Source of the DNA: Onchidella celtica
Lineage: Eukaryota > Mollusca > Gastropoda > Systellommatophora > Onchidiidae
Direction of reading: 5' to 3'
NCBI GenBank assembly: GCA_963931925.1
Contig: OZ007571.1
Coordinates: 60,514,125-60,578,124 of the forward strand
DNA: 64,000 nucleotides
Below are positions 54,772-64,000 of this stretch, one piece after another. Made by a program: the position numbers and the translations under genes. Within the stretch, counting starts at the first letter, position 1. Each line of letters opens with the position of its first letter. The notes beneath the pieces were generated by a model, which had not been told where the DNA came from, made no database searches, and saw only the letters and a list, made by a program, of their open reading frames with translations.

Positions 54772-55109
54772 TTTTCTTAAAATTTCCCAAGTAGTGTGTT
54801 TCCTTAAAGTGAGCAGTTCTATTTTTAATACATGTGCTTTGTTTACCTCTTTTTGGCTTTGTTTTGGGGGAGGGATTTCTCTCTTACTTTATTAATGACA
54901 CTGGTTTAAACTCTTGGAAGACAAGACATGGATATTTTAACACTCCCTCAAAGAATCTTAAAGAAGGTATGCACTTTTCTTTTTTTTGTCGAGTTAAGAC
55001 TGTTGATGGGGAGCAGGTTGATTGTGTCTTTTCAATTTAATGAGGCTATATCAGAGATGATGTTTGAACCGCCCTTCAACAACCATTATAATTAGACTGA
55101 TTCTAAATA

Positions 55110-55908
55110 CAGCAGTCTCCGTCTAAGAACTCGCCGCCTTAGAACCCGCTGTTGCCGCGAAACCGAATTTTTTCACTGTAATTTACATGCGTAAGAACCC
55201 ACCCTGAAACGAAAAATCCGCCTAAGAACCCGGCATTTGACCGAGAGATGAGCACACTTTTACGTAAAATGTCCATTATATTAAACACAAAATTCTCTTT
55301 CAAGTAGACAGGATAAAACAAAGTCATACAGGACAGTGAAAGAGAACGGGTGGAGGGAACGTAGAGGGAGGCGAACCATATAAAGGATGGAGCCTAGTTA
55401 CATCTTTCGTGTGCAAGCAGGCCACTCCTAGACTAAATTGGCACACTCACCACCTAACATCTATTGTTGTCTGACTCGAGGGGCAGAATTTTATACGTAA
55501 TTGACCATGTGCTTGGTTTGCATGGCACATGTACTTGGGGCTGATTGTGATTATTACACAGGGTGTCACTGGCCCTCATGTTGTCTAAAATCGGCATCTG
55601 TGATTCACAACTTGATTGTTCAGTTTGAATCATTCCATTCGCTACACATCACTGTCAGAAAAGAGCAATCTGCTAGCCATAAGTCGTAACTTTGACCATT
55701 CGCAAAAAAAAAAAATTAAAGAAAAAAAATGTCCAACGCATAGTTTTCATTATGAGGTCACGACCCAGGTCCGAGCAATCAAGGAAGATAAGCCATGGAC
55801 ACGGGTGGTCATGGGCGGCATCCTTTGGCATCCGCCTAAGTGCCCGGTCTGCCTAAGAACCCGCTTTTTCTGTCTCCCGTTGACCGGGTTCTTAGACGGA
55901 GACTACTG
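55110..55908. mobile_element. Pogo-like MITE, 799 bp, unit 2
   Basis: Orthologue of 24864-25668: ends CAGCAGTCTCCGTCTAAGAA and GACGGAGACTACTG, TA on both sides. It differs from unit 1 by small indels. Confidence 0.8.
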
Positions 55909-56497
55909 TACTATAAATGCCGGCGGGGGCCAACAGCATTAGCCTAAGGCCCCTGAAAAACCAAAGGACCTCATCCTACTATAAATGCCGGGAGACGTAA
56001 GATAGATTGGACCCACTCCTGAACAGAATCTAAACTTTGGAAATCTCATACCTTGCATCCCCTTTCTCACAGGCAATCATATTAGTCTTGTCCCCGTAAT
56101 ATCCCTAATGAGTGATACCCATTGGAATGCCTCCTTAATTTGCTCCAATCTGAGAAAGATTTCCGTTTGAGACGGGGATGGACTTTAAAAGAAAATTCTA
56201 ACCCTAGTCACAAAAATCCAATACTCGATGGTACGACAATAATACACATCTACGCCAACATTGCGACTGACAGTGGATTTTTCCTGGGAATGTAGAATAG
56301 CTGGGCATGCAATGTATTTCAATCTGTTCAAATTTTAGTTTGAACTTGCCTTCAGAGAGATTTCAGTAACATATCCTCTTTTTCTCTTTTCTTTCTTTTT
56401 GCTTTCTTGCCGCTTCTTTCTTCAAACTTCACGATTTTGAGCATCGTTTTGAGTGGGTTGATGTTCCAGTCTAACAATATGATTATCTCATTTACAG
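55909..56497 (+). other. Non-coding, shared with unit 1
   Basis: Collinear with 25669-26262. No gene. Confidence 0.45.
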
Positions 56498-56651
56498 ATT
56501 TGTAGAACATGCAGTTCTTTCTGACTCTCTGCTTATCGAATCCACTGACTCATGGAATATCGTATTGGATCCACCCAGACCTGTGGAAGATGGCGGACGA
56601 AGAGACGGGGCCACATTATCTACAAGTGCCGACTCCGCCTTCCTGCTGTAG
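56498..56651 (+). CDS. Conserved unrecognised terminal exon, unit 2
   Basis: Same acceptor-like CATTTACAG, same 50-codon frame and TAG as 26263-26416. Replacements such as Leu/Val, Pro/Leu, Thr/Ile and Asn/Asp are few, and no frame change occurs. Confidence 0.4.
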
Positions 56652-57069
56652 GCTACATGTGGCCGCTTAATGCCCCAGATGAAATGCGGTTGAGGTGAGC
56701 AGAGAAAGGGGAGATGTCCATATCATTAGGGTGTGGGCTAAAGTGAATTCAGCCCCCCATTTTTCTATGCATCCATATTCTGCTATTCCCAGAGCAAAAC
56801 CAAATCCCTCCGTAACAGTTTATTTTGCAAACTGCGGGAGCTCACAAATTCCCACAGGGACTCGACTTTAGGAGTGGCCATGCAGGGGGGGGGGGGAGGG
56901 GGAGGGAGGGTCGCCGAGGGATGAGTTAGTCTTCTATAAACATGTATTTTTTTGGGGTTTTTTTACGGTATTTTTTACAATTATTTACAATTCTCTGCCT
57001 AGAATTCTGGCTAAAGGGACATGGCTTTTCTTTTTATGGACCGTGTGAAAATAACAGGTGATTTTTTAA

Positions 57070-57767
57070 ATGAAATTGGAAGGCGCAAACTTGCCCTGCG
57101 CAGGAGAAGTTTGGGGGGCTAAACTGAACTTTTACCAGAGTGTGAAATTGTCTTTGAAGACTGGCATTTTGGGAGAATTCTTATCTTTCATTAACATTGT
57201 ACAGCTGTTATCTCTGGTCTTTTAAGGAACCTATCACCATTGTGAACCATTGTATTAGTGTGGCTCGGTCCACCATAGTCCAGTGGAATGCTACTTTGAT
57301 GATATATGTTCCCACCATTTAATCAGTAATCCTTACCATATTATGGGCCCCTGACCAGGTCGTTGAGATTGACAAGAGCTTGGTGGCAAAGAGGAAGCAG
57401 AAAAAGATTAGATCTGCCGCTACTCTGCTGCCATTAGTTACCCAGAGAATTTGCTCCTGGCAACATAATTCATTCTGATGGATTGCCATCATACAATAAT
57501 ATTGCAACTGTTCCAGTGCAACCTCCTTTTGAGCGCTTGGTGGTATTTCACATCCAGAATTTTGTGGATCCCGTGGCGGGTGTTTGCACCAAGCACGTGG
57601 AATGTTATTGCAAAAACTGTAAGAAACATTATGTAGCTGGTGTGCACAACACCATGCTTTCTGGCCATTTGGATGAATTCATGTGGAGGGAGAGATTCGG
57701 AAAGAACCCACAAGATTGTTTGAATAATATTCTTCTCCACCTGTCCCAGTGGTATCCCTTGCCATAG
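57070..57767 (+). pseudogene. Merlin/ISXO2-like transposase relic, unit 2
   Basis: Same motifs as 26814-27443 but more complete at the end: after DEFMWRERFGK the frame continues NPQDCLNNILLHLSQWYP, the usual C-terminus of ISXO2-like transposases, to a stop. A 2-base loss near 57165 shifts the N-terminal part, and the segment between the first and second catalytic Asp is missing. Confidence 0.8.
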
Positions 57768-58178
57768 TTCTATCGTAATCTACCATAATTTTTTTTTTTT
57801 TTTTTTATCCATTTAATTAATGTAACTGAAGTGGTGCATTTTGTCTTTTACCGTTTATAAAACGGGACAAATACTGGAGATACATTCTTTATTGGGGCGG
57901 TATGAGATACAGGGTTCTGAAGTAGCAATGGCGATATGCCTGGGACACTGAATGGGGTAGTGGGTTGGGGATGGATAGCAGAAATAGGTTGAAAATTGAG
58001 TATTTTAGGTTTTCATTTTAGGGGGTTTCACTGCTCCTGGCATTCACACCCCACTTTTCTTGCTTTTATTTTTCTTGTTTTTGTTTCTGTGTATTCTTTT
58101 GATAGGGATTAGTTCTTTTTTTTTTTAGAATTTTGCCTCTGCAGCAGCCTTGTTTGGCCTTCTCTTCTCGATTTTCAG

Positions 58179-58292
58179 TCCCAGAGGTATCTTCAACATG
58201 CAAGTTGAGTTTGACCATGAGAGTTTACCTGTTCCTCCACATTCTGGATGACCACCACTATGTCAAACACCTGAGGCCAGCAGCCAATCACA
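58179..58292 (+). CDS. Candidate receptor exon, start of ligand-binding domain
   Basis: A strong acceptor (TCTTCTCGATTTTCAG) and donor (A/GTGAGT) bound 114 bases open in a phase 1-1 frame: EVSSTCKLSLTMRVYLFLHIL, then DDHHYVKHLRPAANH. Its place upstream of a definite ligand-binding exon and the alternating V-x-V...L-x-L pattern would suit strands 1-2 of a Cys-loop receptor, where DEKNQ is usual and DDHHY stands here. Similarity is weak. Confidence 0.4.
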
Positions 58293-58464
58293 GTGAGTTG
58301 GTGCATATGTTTACATAGCTACATGTAATTACATGTAGCTTCCACTTCACCCCCAGGCAAGCATAGTTTTTTTCTCTCTAATCTGTGTATGCTAAAAAGA
58401 GTTGGTTTTTAAAAAAAATTATTTTAAAATTTTCATGTGTTTTAATAGTTTTATCAACTTGTCC

Positions 58465-58680
58465 ATCGGTTCATCCATACAATTATCCATCCATGCCTCG
58501 GTCCATCGGTCCATCCGTCCATCCATCTGTCCACCCATCTGTCCACATGTCCGTCCATCCTTCTGACCATCCACCACACATATGTCCTTCACTTTGTTCA
58601 GCTACCCATGTGTCCTTTTCTCGTCCATCCATCCATATGTCCTTCACTTCATCCATCCATCCATCCATTCATCATATCAA
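58465..58680 (+). repeat. Second CCAT-rich microsatellite, unit 2 only
   Basis: CCATCCGTCCATCC-type tetramers and TCCACCCATCTG words, in the private end of unit 2 between two receptor exons. Frames over it are artefacts. Confidence 0.85.
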
Positions 58681-59271
58681 TTGGAATACAATTATATGAA
58701 CAAACACCAATTTGTATGAACATGCACCTGGCAGCATCAACAATGCATCTACCAGTGTTGACAGTGGATCCAACAGTGTTAACAAGATCCCGACAGTGTT
58801 AACAATACTAAGAGTGCATCTGTCTTGACCTCAAGTGGAGACTGATGACATCATTATTTCCAAGGGCATCAAAATGGTTAGTAATAATTTCTTGTTAATA
58901 TTTCATCATATCTTTTTCCATGACACTGACACAAATTAAAGCTCCCTTTCCTTGAGTATCATCATGGTTTTAGCATATTTTCATAGAACACCAGAACAGT
59001 CTTTTAAATATGAAATTTGAAGCACACATACTGATGAACTGATAAAATGAACAGTCGTCCATGTATCTACATGTGTGTATAATATTAAACCACTTGTCTG
59101 TCCTACTGATCAACCAGTGGACACATCTATAGACTAACATACTACCTGACTACAGTTTTTTCCAAATTGGACCACCCAAAACCAGGATTTTCTCAGAAAG
59201 ACTTTTTGAAGATAACAATTATGCTGCTTTTACCTGTAATTGATTTTAAGTCGTTTTCACTCTAGTCCTAG
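58681..59271 (+). other. Intron-like sequence
   Basis: Non-coding sequence between the two ligand-binding exons. It contains several short GTGTTAACA-type words (58760-58810). Confidence 0.4.
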
Positions 59272-59391
59272 CATGATGCGAGACTGAGATGGAACACGTC
59301 TGAATATGGCAGGGTCACAATTTTTGTTGTTCCTAATGATGCCATTTGGAAATCAAGGATTGAACCCCTGTCACGGCAAGCATTGGTTGAT
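59272..59391 (+). CDS. Cys-loop receptor ligand-binding exon
   Basis: Forty codons read HDARLRWNTSEYGRVTIF, then VVPNDAIWKSRIEP, between TCCTAG and a perfect donor GTAAGT. D-x-R-L-x-W-N-x-S-E-Y-G-x-V followed by P-x-x-x-I-W-K is the loop D to loop A stretch of nicotinic-type Cys-loop receptors; a Trp two residues before the Asp would come from the preceding exon. The family has W-x-P-D at loop A, and here W-K-S-R stands instead, so the binding site is divergent or decaying. Membrane protein, extracellular part. Unit 1 has lost this region. Confidence 0.75.
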
Positions 59392-60206
59392 GTAAGTAAT
59401 AGTGTGGTAATGCAAGCCTGGTACTATAATAGCAGTGGTAGTAAAATTAGTAGATAATGTTAGCAGTGGTGCGTAGTCATCATGACAGTTTTGGTTTCAT
59501 CTGACCTTGATATTTCAGTGGTGTTCCTCTGAATTTTTTTATTTTATTTAACTGCTATAATTTTGAAATCATTAAAAAGATCTACCTAAAATGGCTCTCA
59601 ATTCATACTAACCAATGGCAGGTTATGATTTTCTGTGCTTTCTGTTTCATGTTTGAAGTTTTTTAATATTTACTGTTGTTTCCATAAATTTTATTGATTC
59701 CTTTTACTTTATTCAGATCCACCTCTAATGTTGTTATTTGACCATATAAACTGCTGAAACAGAGATAGGATTTAGTACATCATGTTGACTTAACTTTACA
59801 CTTTTTCATAACAATCTGAATTCTGGATCAAGAAACAGTGAAGTGTGGATTTATATGTGATCCCAAAAAGGATAACTATCAAAATACCATCATGCCTCTG
59901 ACTGTTTATTCACATAGGCATTACTAGATTCTATGATTGTTTCCCTTGGTATATGAAAAAAGGATCTAAATTTGGTGGCATGGCCCAAGTGCATATGATG
60001 AATTTTGTTTGCCTTGTTGGAATGCTTGTCAATTTATATCTGTGATGTAAATGAGATGAACAAATTAAGATTGATATGTCAAAACAGTGTCCACAGCTAA
60101 TGATTCTCACTATAGTGTAGGTACACAACCATCAACCATTTACAGACAGGCTTGTCAGCTGTCTTGCTACTTCTTGGAAATATTAGCTGGCAAATGTTCA
60201 TTTCAG
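59392..60206 (+). other. Intron-like sequence with segment A homology
   Basis: Related to 6960-7560 and, more weakly, to 430-900, so an old internal duplication lies here. No further exon recognised. Confidence 0.5.
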
Positions 60207-60544
60207 TCTGTACATCATGCATCCCTGATATCACGCACTTCCAGATGATGGAGCAAACCTGTGAAGTCATATTAAACTTTCAGCCATCAGCATGTACAGA
60301 AAGAAGAGAGGTGTGATTTTCCACTTCTTGAATTGGGATACCACAAATGTACTCCTGTTGAAAACTTTCCACTTAAACCCAAGTAAAACTGTAGAAGAGT
60401 TGTCTTTATGTTGGGCCACCTTTTCTCAGGATGATTCCCCTCCCAAACTGTCATCTTATGAGATCAGTGACGATGCACAGTTTACATTTCAGATGATCAA
60501 AGATAATTCACAATGGGAAGATTCAACTTCAAAAATCTCGCTGG
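60207..60544 (+). CDS. Cys-loop and post-loop exon(s) of receptor, junction 2/3
   Basis: After GTTCATTTCAG the frame CIPDITHFQMMEQTCEVIL gives two Cys separated by exactly 13 residues with IPDITHF at the place of I-D-V-x-x-F-P; this is the signature disulphide loop. The F-P-F/M-D core reads F-Q-M-M, an unusual change. From about 60284 another frame continues FHFLNWDTTNVLLL (compare F-G-S-W-T-Y), WATFSQDDSPPKLSSYEISD and QFTFQM to a phase-1 donor GTTAGT at 60545. The frame change near 60283 implies a short intron or a frameshift. Followed by the M1 exon at 60829. Confidence 0.65.
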
Positions 60545-60627
60545 GTTAGTGATTCAGTTTTAAGTAAAAAAGATACAAAAACTAATACATGTAATTGTGT
60601 CTCTGAAAGCGAAATTATTAACAGATG

Positions 60628-60822
60628 TCATCCACCCATTCTTTCATTAATTCGTCCATCCACCCATACGTCCATCCATCCACATATCCACCCACCCACC
60701 CACCTATCCATCCATCCATCCACCCACCCATCCTTCCTCCATCCATCTGTCCAACCGTCTGTCCTTCTGCCATTTGTCATTCCATCTATCTGTTCATCCA
60801 TCCATCCATGTATCCCTCTGTT
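60628..60822 (+). repeat. CCAT-rich microsatellite, unit 3
   Basis: Same array as at 1-150, identical from 60673 on. It lies between the receptor exon ending at 60544 and the M1 exon. Confidence 0.9.
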
Positions 60823-60828
60823 CTCCAG

Positions 60829-60915
60829 GTGCAATTCTCCTGATTGCTTTATGCATGTCACTAAGAACAACACTAGACTTTCTGCCTTGGAATTACCAAA
60901 GTCAACCCAATGTTG
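60829..60915 (+). CDS. Cys-loop receptor M1 exon, unit 3
   Basis: Same sequence as 157-243. Here the upstream exon with the Cys loop is present 285 bases before it, and its phase-1 donor agrees with the phase-1 reading of this exon (G, then [11 protein letters not shown]), which supports the chosen frame. Confidence 0.5.
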
Positions 60916-61944
60916 GTGAGAAATTTTTGTTGTACAATCAGATGTCATAAACTGCCAGTGGTGTGGCATGGACATTAGTTGAAGGTGTGACTGAGAAATC
61001 CTTAAGGAATAGCTAAAATATGAAATATATTCATGTTAAACCATTAACCTGATCTTACTCGCTTTCAAGCAGAACATGAAATCTCCGCAATTATCAATTT
61101 AAAACAAGAGCATACTGATATGCTAATTGGTGGCATGTTATGCTCTGATTTGTGCTGTTTCATTTTTTATAATTGTTCCTATAAATTTTATTAGTTTTTT
61201 TCTTACTTTAATTAGCATCTCCAATATTATTATCCGACCATATAAGTGCCAAATCAAATACAGGTTTACTTTACACCTTTTCATAAGGTAATCTGAAGTC
61301 TGGATCAAGAGGCAGAGAATTATAGATTTCTATGGGGTCTCAAAAATGACAACTATCAAAACACCATACTGACTGCTCATTCAGAGGCTTTACATGATTT
61401 TTATGATTATTTCCCTTGGAATATCAAAAAAAAGTTTTGTGGCATAATCCAAATGACTATGAATTTTGTTTGCCTTCTTAGATCTCTTTCTTTTTGTGTA
61501 TGTTTTTGTCAAGCCTCATTTTTTGTATTCTGATTGAAAGAATTTTGTAAGACTTTGCTTCTTAATATCATTACCATGAGACTTTGGAAAGCTCAACACT
61601 TAAATACAATCGACTAATAAGATTGATTGACAGAAAGATTTTTGAAAAAAATATCCTATAAACATGAAATTTTGAGCAAATAGAGCTCCACTAATATTAT
61701 AGGCATATTTCCTCTCAAAATGTCAAAGTGATGGAGAAACTTCTGTCTGTAAGATAGGAATTAATTCTACACTGCAGCATGTCAGAGACTATTAATTTAT
61801 TTTGACAATGGAGGACAAATTTGCCACTACCAAAATTCATCATTTGATCCCCTTAGCAATTTTTGTATCACTGCAGTGAATTTCCATACATACATATTTT
61901 ATAGCTGTACATTTATCTGTCTCTCTCTAGTAGTGTTCTCTGAG

Positions 61945-62027
61945 CTGCTCCAATCCTGATGTCCATCATTGTATGCTCCATGGCAAATGTGTGTCCTCTC
62001 AGACAAATGGCCTCCTGGTTCAAAACA
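61945..62027 (+). CDS. Cys-loop receptor M3/loop exon, unit 3
   Basis: Same as 1271-1353, last recognisable receptor exon of the window. Homology to the other units stops 66 bases downstream, so the M4 exon of this copy is missing here. Confidence 0.45.
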
Positions 62028-62093
62028 GTAAGTAAACTTATTGAGGAAATGGTTTATCTGGCCTGCTTGACTGTACTAATCCCATACATATGT

Positions 62094-62889
62094 GAGAGGA
62101 TGAACGACTTTCTATTTTTAATGTGCTTTCATGGTAACTCTGGTGCGTGAGTCAGGGACGGCCACTCATAGTAGTTTATGGACACTTGGCCGAGTACCAT
62201 TAATTGGATTATTTCCCTTGTAATACTAGCGCGGGACCCGTTATTCACATCACGGTGAAAAGCGCGCATTTTGATTGGTCAGTTGGAAATGTTGACCACC
62301 GGGCTTCCAACTCTTATATCATGGCTTTAAGTTTCTTACAACTCGCTCCTTCGTTGTTATCCACCGACAGAAAGACGGGAACCCGAATTCATTGTGGAGA
62401 GTAGACAATACCCTATCGGTACAAAATAGGTACTCATGATAACGTTTGTTATCAATGGAGATACGTCGTATTAATGGACAAAAGTATCCCGCACAAAATT
62501 GTCGAATGTTGTTAGTCCTGACACTTTGAAAATTTATATTAAAACTATTACCGGGTTTCTGGTAAAAGTAGTCAGTTAGAATTTTAGCAGCAAGTTTCTA
62601 CTTTATAATGGTACTAATTTCGTTGTACTTTGATGCACGTGTCCTATTGAAATGATTAATAAGAGGATCTCGGATCTAGAGTAAACCACGAGTTAGACGC
62701 ATGTTATCTCCGATAAATCCAACCTGGGTCAAATTTATTCAATTATTGCTGGAGGGGACGTTAGAGTAATTTCTGCAGTTTACTGGGATACCTAATTGAC
62801 TTTTGTGTGCACCCTTTTAACCGTACTGCAAATTCGATTGTGTTAGGACCCTAACCGGTTATGTTGTTCGGCTGGACTCAATGTCCGAG
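62094..62889 (+). other. Single-copy sequence right of the array
   Basis: No homology to the units. It is more CpG-containing than the array and includes a GATTGG (CCAAT-box-like) word near 62274. No gene recognised. Confidence 0.4.
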
Positions 62890-63106
62890 CCTTTCACTTG
62901 TCCAAAACGAGACTACGTAATAGCTCTCTCGGACGTCCGCGCGGGCTCATAAATAAGATGCGAGTTCGAGTGGTTAGCACACTCCATCAAAGACGCAGAG
63001 ACAAGAGCCGACAGCACAGTGAACCTAGACCGGCGGCGGCCTGCCGTGGCGCGCCTCGCCCAAAACATGGCCTAGTCCAGTTGCGCCAGTAGCAGAGAAA
63101 CTTTGG
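62890..63106 (+). promoter_or_regulatory. Possible promoter and first exon
   Basis: A GC- and CpG-rich stretch with CATAAATAAG at 62948-62957 (TATA-like). A 45-codon Arg-rich frame from ATG 62958 to TAG 63092 and a donor-like GTAAGT at 63107 follow. The composition change and the donor would suit a 5' exon of a gene reading out of the window. No product can be named. Confidence 0.25.
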
Positions 63107-63870
63107 GTAAGTTGGAGACTATTATATTAGAAGTGACTTTAATTTGCGCACCCCCCCCCCCTTTCGGGGATGCCACGTAGAGAATGCTGATCTACAGAGA
63201 CCATTATGAGTCCGGCTCAACGGTAATTGCCATTGTCATTGGACGTGTAAAATGCGCGGTGTAGTGCAGTGTCTTGATATTGTGACTTTATTGTCAAAGT
63301 TGACGTTTGCGGTGCTAGATGATAATGATGGCTCGCTAACCAAGCTATCACGATTTGCTTGTGTGCATAAATATATAGTGTATGTGTAGCATTGCCTTGT
63401 CGTGGTAGGCAGTGAGGATTTCCTGACATGTTAATGTGGACGGCTTATGTTATAGCGAGCGGCACTATACACTTGATTGTATCATAAGTGTAAGGTCTCT
63501 GATTGTATTACGGGTATTTGTGTACCTTGCCAGTACCACTGTGCTATAGAGAGCAGTGTGATTGTGATTGCGTGTATAGTGTTTAAGATGTGTAATTAAC
63601 TACATGTATTGGAGATGTATAATATTAGTTGGGCCTCACATGGGTGAGCCCCAGGATTGTTCTATGTGCGGCGGTGGATGAACAATGTGTCAGTGAGTCT
63701 ACACATGTTGCAATGAGTCTCGCCGACATATATATATATATCATGTGCATGTATTATAGTTATCCAGATGTATTATGCTTCTATGAGTTTCGTAAGTGTG
63801 TGAAGGACAGTTTCATTTTAAGGAATGTACACATTACTTTATGTATCTAGTGGTGTGTCATACACATGTT
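63107..63870 (+). other. Single-copy sequence, nothing recognised
   Basis: It contains a C-run at 63151-63160 and a short TA repeat near 63730. No coding signal. Confidence 0.4.
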
Positions 63871-63872
63871 AG

Positions 63873-64000
63873 CCTGGCGGCATAGCTCCGCGGCTAAGGT
63901 CGAAGGGCATGACCCTTCAGTATCGATTGGGAAGGGAAGTAACCAATACAATAGCCCTGGGGCGGGTTAGTACTAATAATGGGAGTGGGCCTATGAGGAT
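63873..64000 (+). repeat. tRNA-like sequence, possible SINE head
   Basis: TAGCTCCGCGGCTAAGG resembles a D arm/box A, GAAGGGCATGACCCTTC forms a stem with a short loop in the anticodon-arm position, and GTATCGATTGG is a poor box B. The acceptor ends do not pair, so a tRNA-derived SINE cut by the window end is likelier than a tRNA gene. Confidence 0.3.

Larger units (their letters stand above)
29095..60672 (+). repeat. Segmental duplication unit 2
   Basis: Second copy of the same unit in direct orientation. It is longer than unit 1 because of a 7.35-kb BEL/Pao insertion, an RTE fragment, an hAT-like element and about 2.6 kb before its right end that unit 1 lacks. It lacks the roughly 5.8-kb block 4307-10080 and the 1.8-kb block 12715-14490 of unit 1. 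The intact ligand-binding exons of the receptor lie in its private right end. Confidence 0.93.
60673..62093 (+). repeat. Segmental duplication unit 3, truncated
   Basis: A third copy starts with the same microsatellite and M1 exon and runs to 62093, where homology to 1-1421 stops and single-copy sequence begins. By eye it is closer to unit 1 than to unit 2: the microsatellite is identical to 1-156, and only about nine differences are seen over 1.4 kb. The exact break may be shifted a few bases. Confidence 0.9.

Noticed and set aside
63873..63940. Functional tRNA gene.
   Set aside because: Box B is poor and the acceptor ends do not pair; a SINE head fits better.

Overview
The window looks like nuclear DNA of an animal, probably an AT-rich marine invertebrate; I cannot name the species. 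The reasons are split exons with GT/AG borders, a BEL/Pao retrotransposon primed by tRNA-Phe, tRNA-derived SINEs, RTE- and CR1-like LINE pieces, mariner, Merlin, hAT-like and pogo-like elements, many microsatellites, and no long open reading frame except the retrotransposon polyprotein.

The main architecture is a head-to-tail segmental duplication. Unit 1 (1-29094), unit 2 (29095-60672) and a truncated unit 3 (60673-62093) start with the same CCAT-rich microsatellite and then run collinear on the + strand at a few percent divergence. Blocks private to unit 1 are 4307-10080, 12715-14490, 15720-16820 and 27444-28778. Blocks private to unit 2 are 33384-43098 (with the BEL element), 46430-46700, 50813-51480, part of 53021-53440 and 57698-60345. 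After 62093 the sequence is single-copy. A much older copy of the same unit junction lies inside unit 1 at about 6960-9530. Two uncollapsed haplotypes joined by assembly are an alternative to a true tandem duplication.

What the unit encodes: pieces of a Cys-loop (nicotinic/GABA-type) ligand-gated ion channel straddle each junction on the + strand. They are a ligand-binding exon (59272-59391), a Cys-loop exon with C-x13-C (60207 onward) and its continuation to 60544, an M1 exon ending in GEK (157, 29264, 60829), an M3/loop exon (1271, 30380, 61945) and an M4 last exon (3156, 32257). No complete gene is present and several pieces are broken. Further inside each unit lies a decayed THAP-domain gene with Thr/Asn/Glu-rich repeats and a coiled coil (10109-11559; 43124-44035), several short exon-like blocks whose frame is kept between units, and a Merlin/ISXO2-like transposase relic (26814-27443; 57070-57767).

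The most unusual item is a block of about 480 bp (24006-24491; 54291-54771). It is nearly invariant between units whose flanks differ by about 4%. It has a PSE-like motif, a TATA box about 21 bp further on, a roughly 370-nt structured GC-richer body whose ends can pair, and a T-run terminator. I read it as a candidate RNA polymerase III type-3 non-coding RNA gene that I cannot assign to a known family.

The BEL/Pao element (34194-41541) is a recent insertion: identical 315-bp LTRs, a 5-bp target duplication and an intact 1804-residue Gag-Pol.
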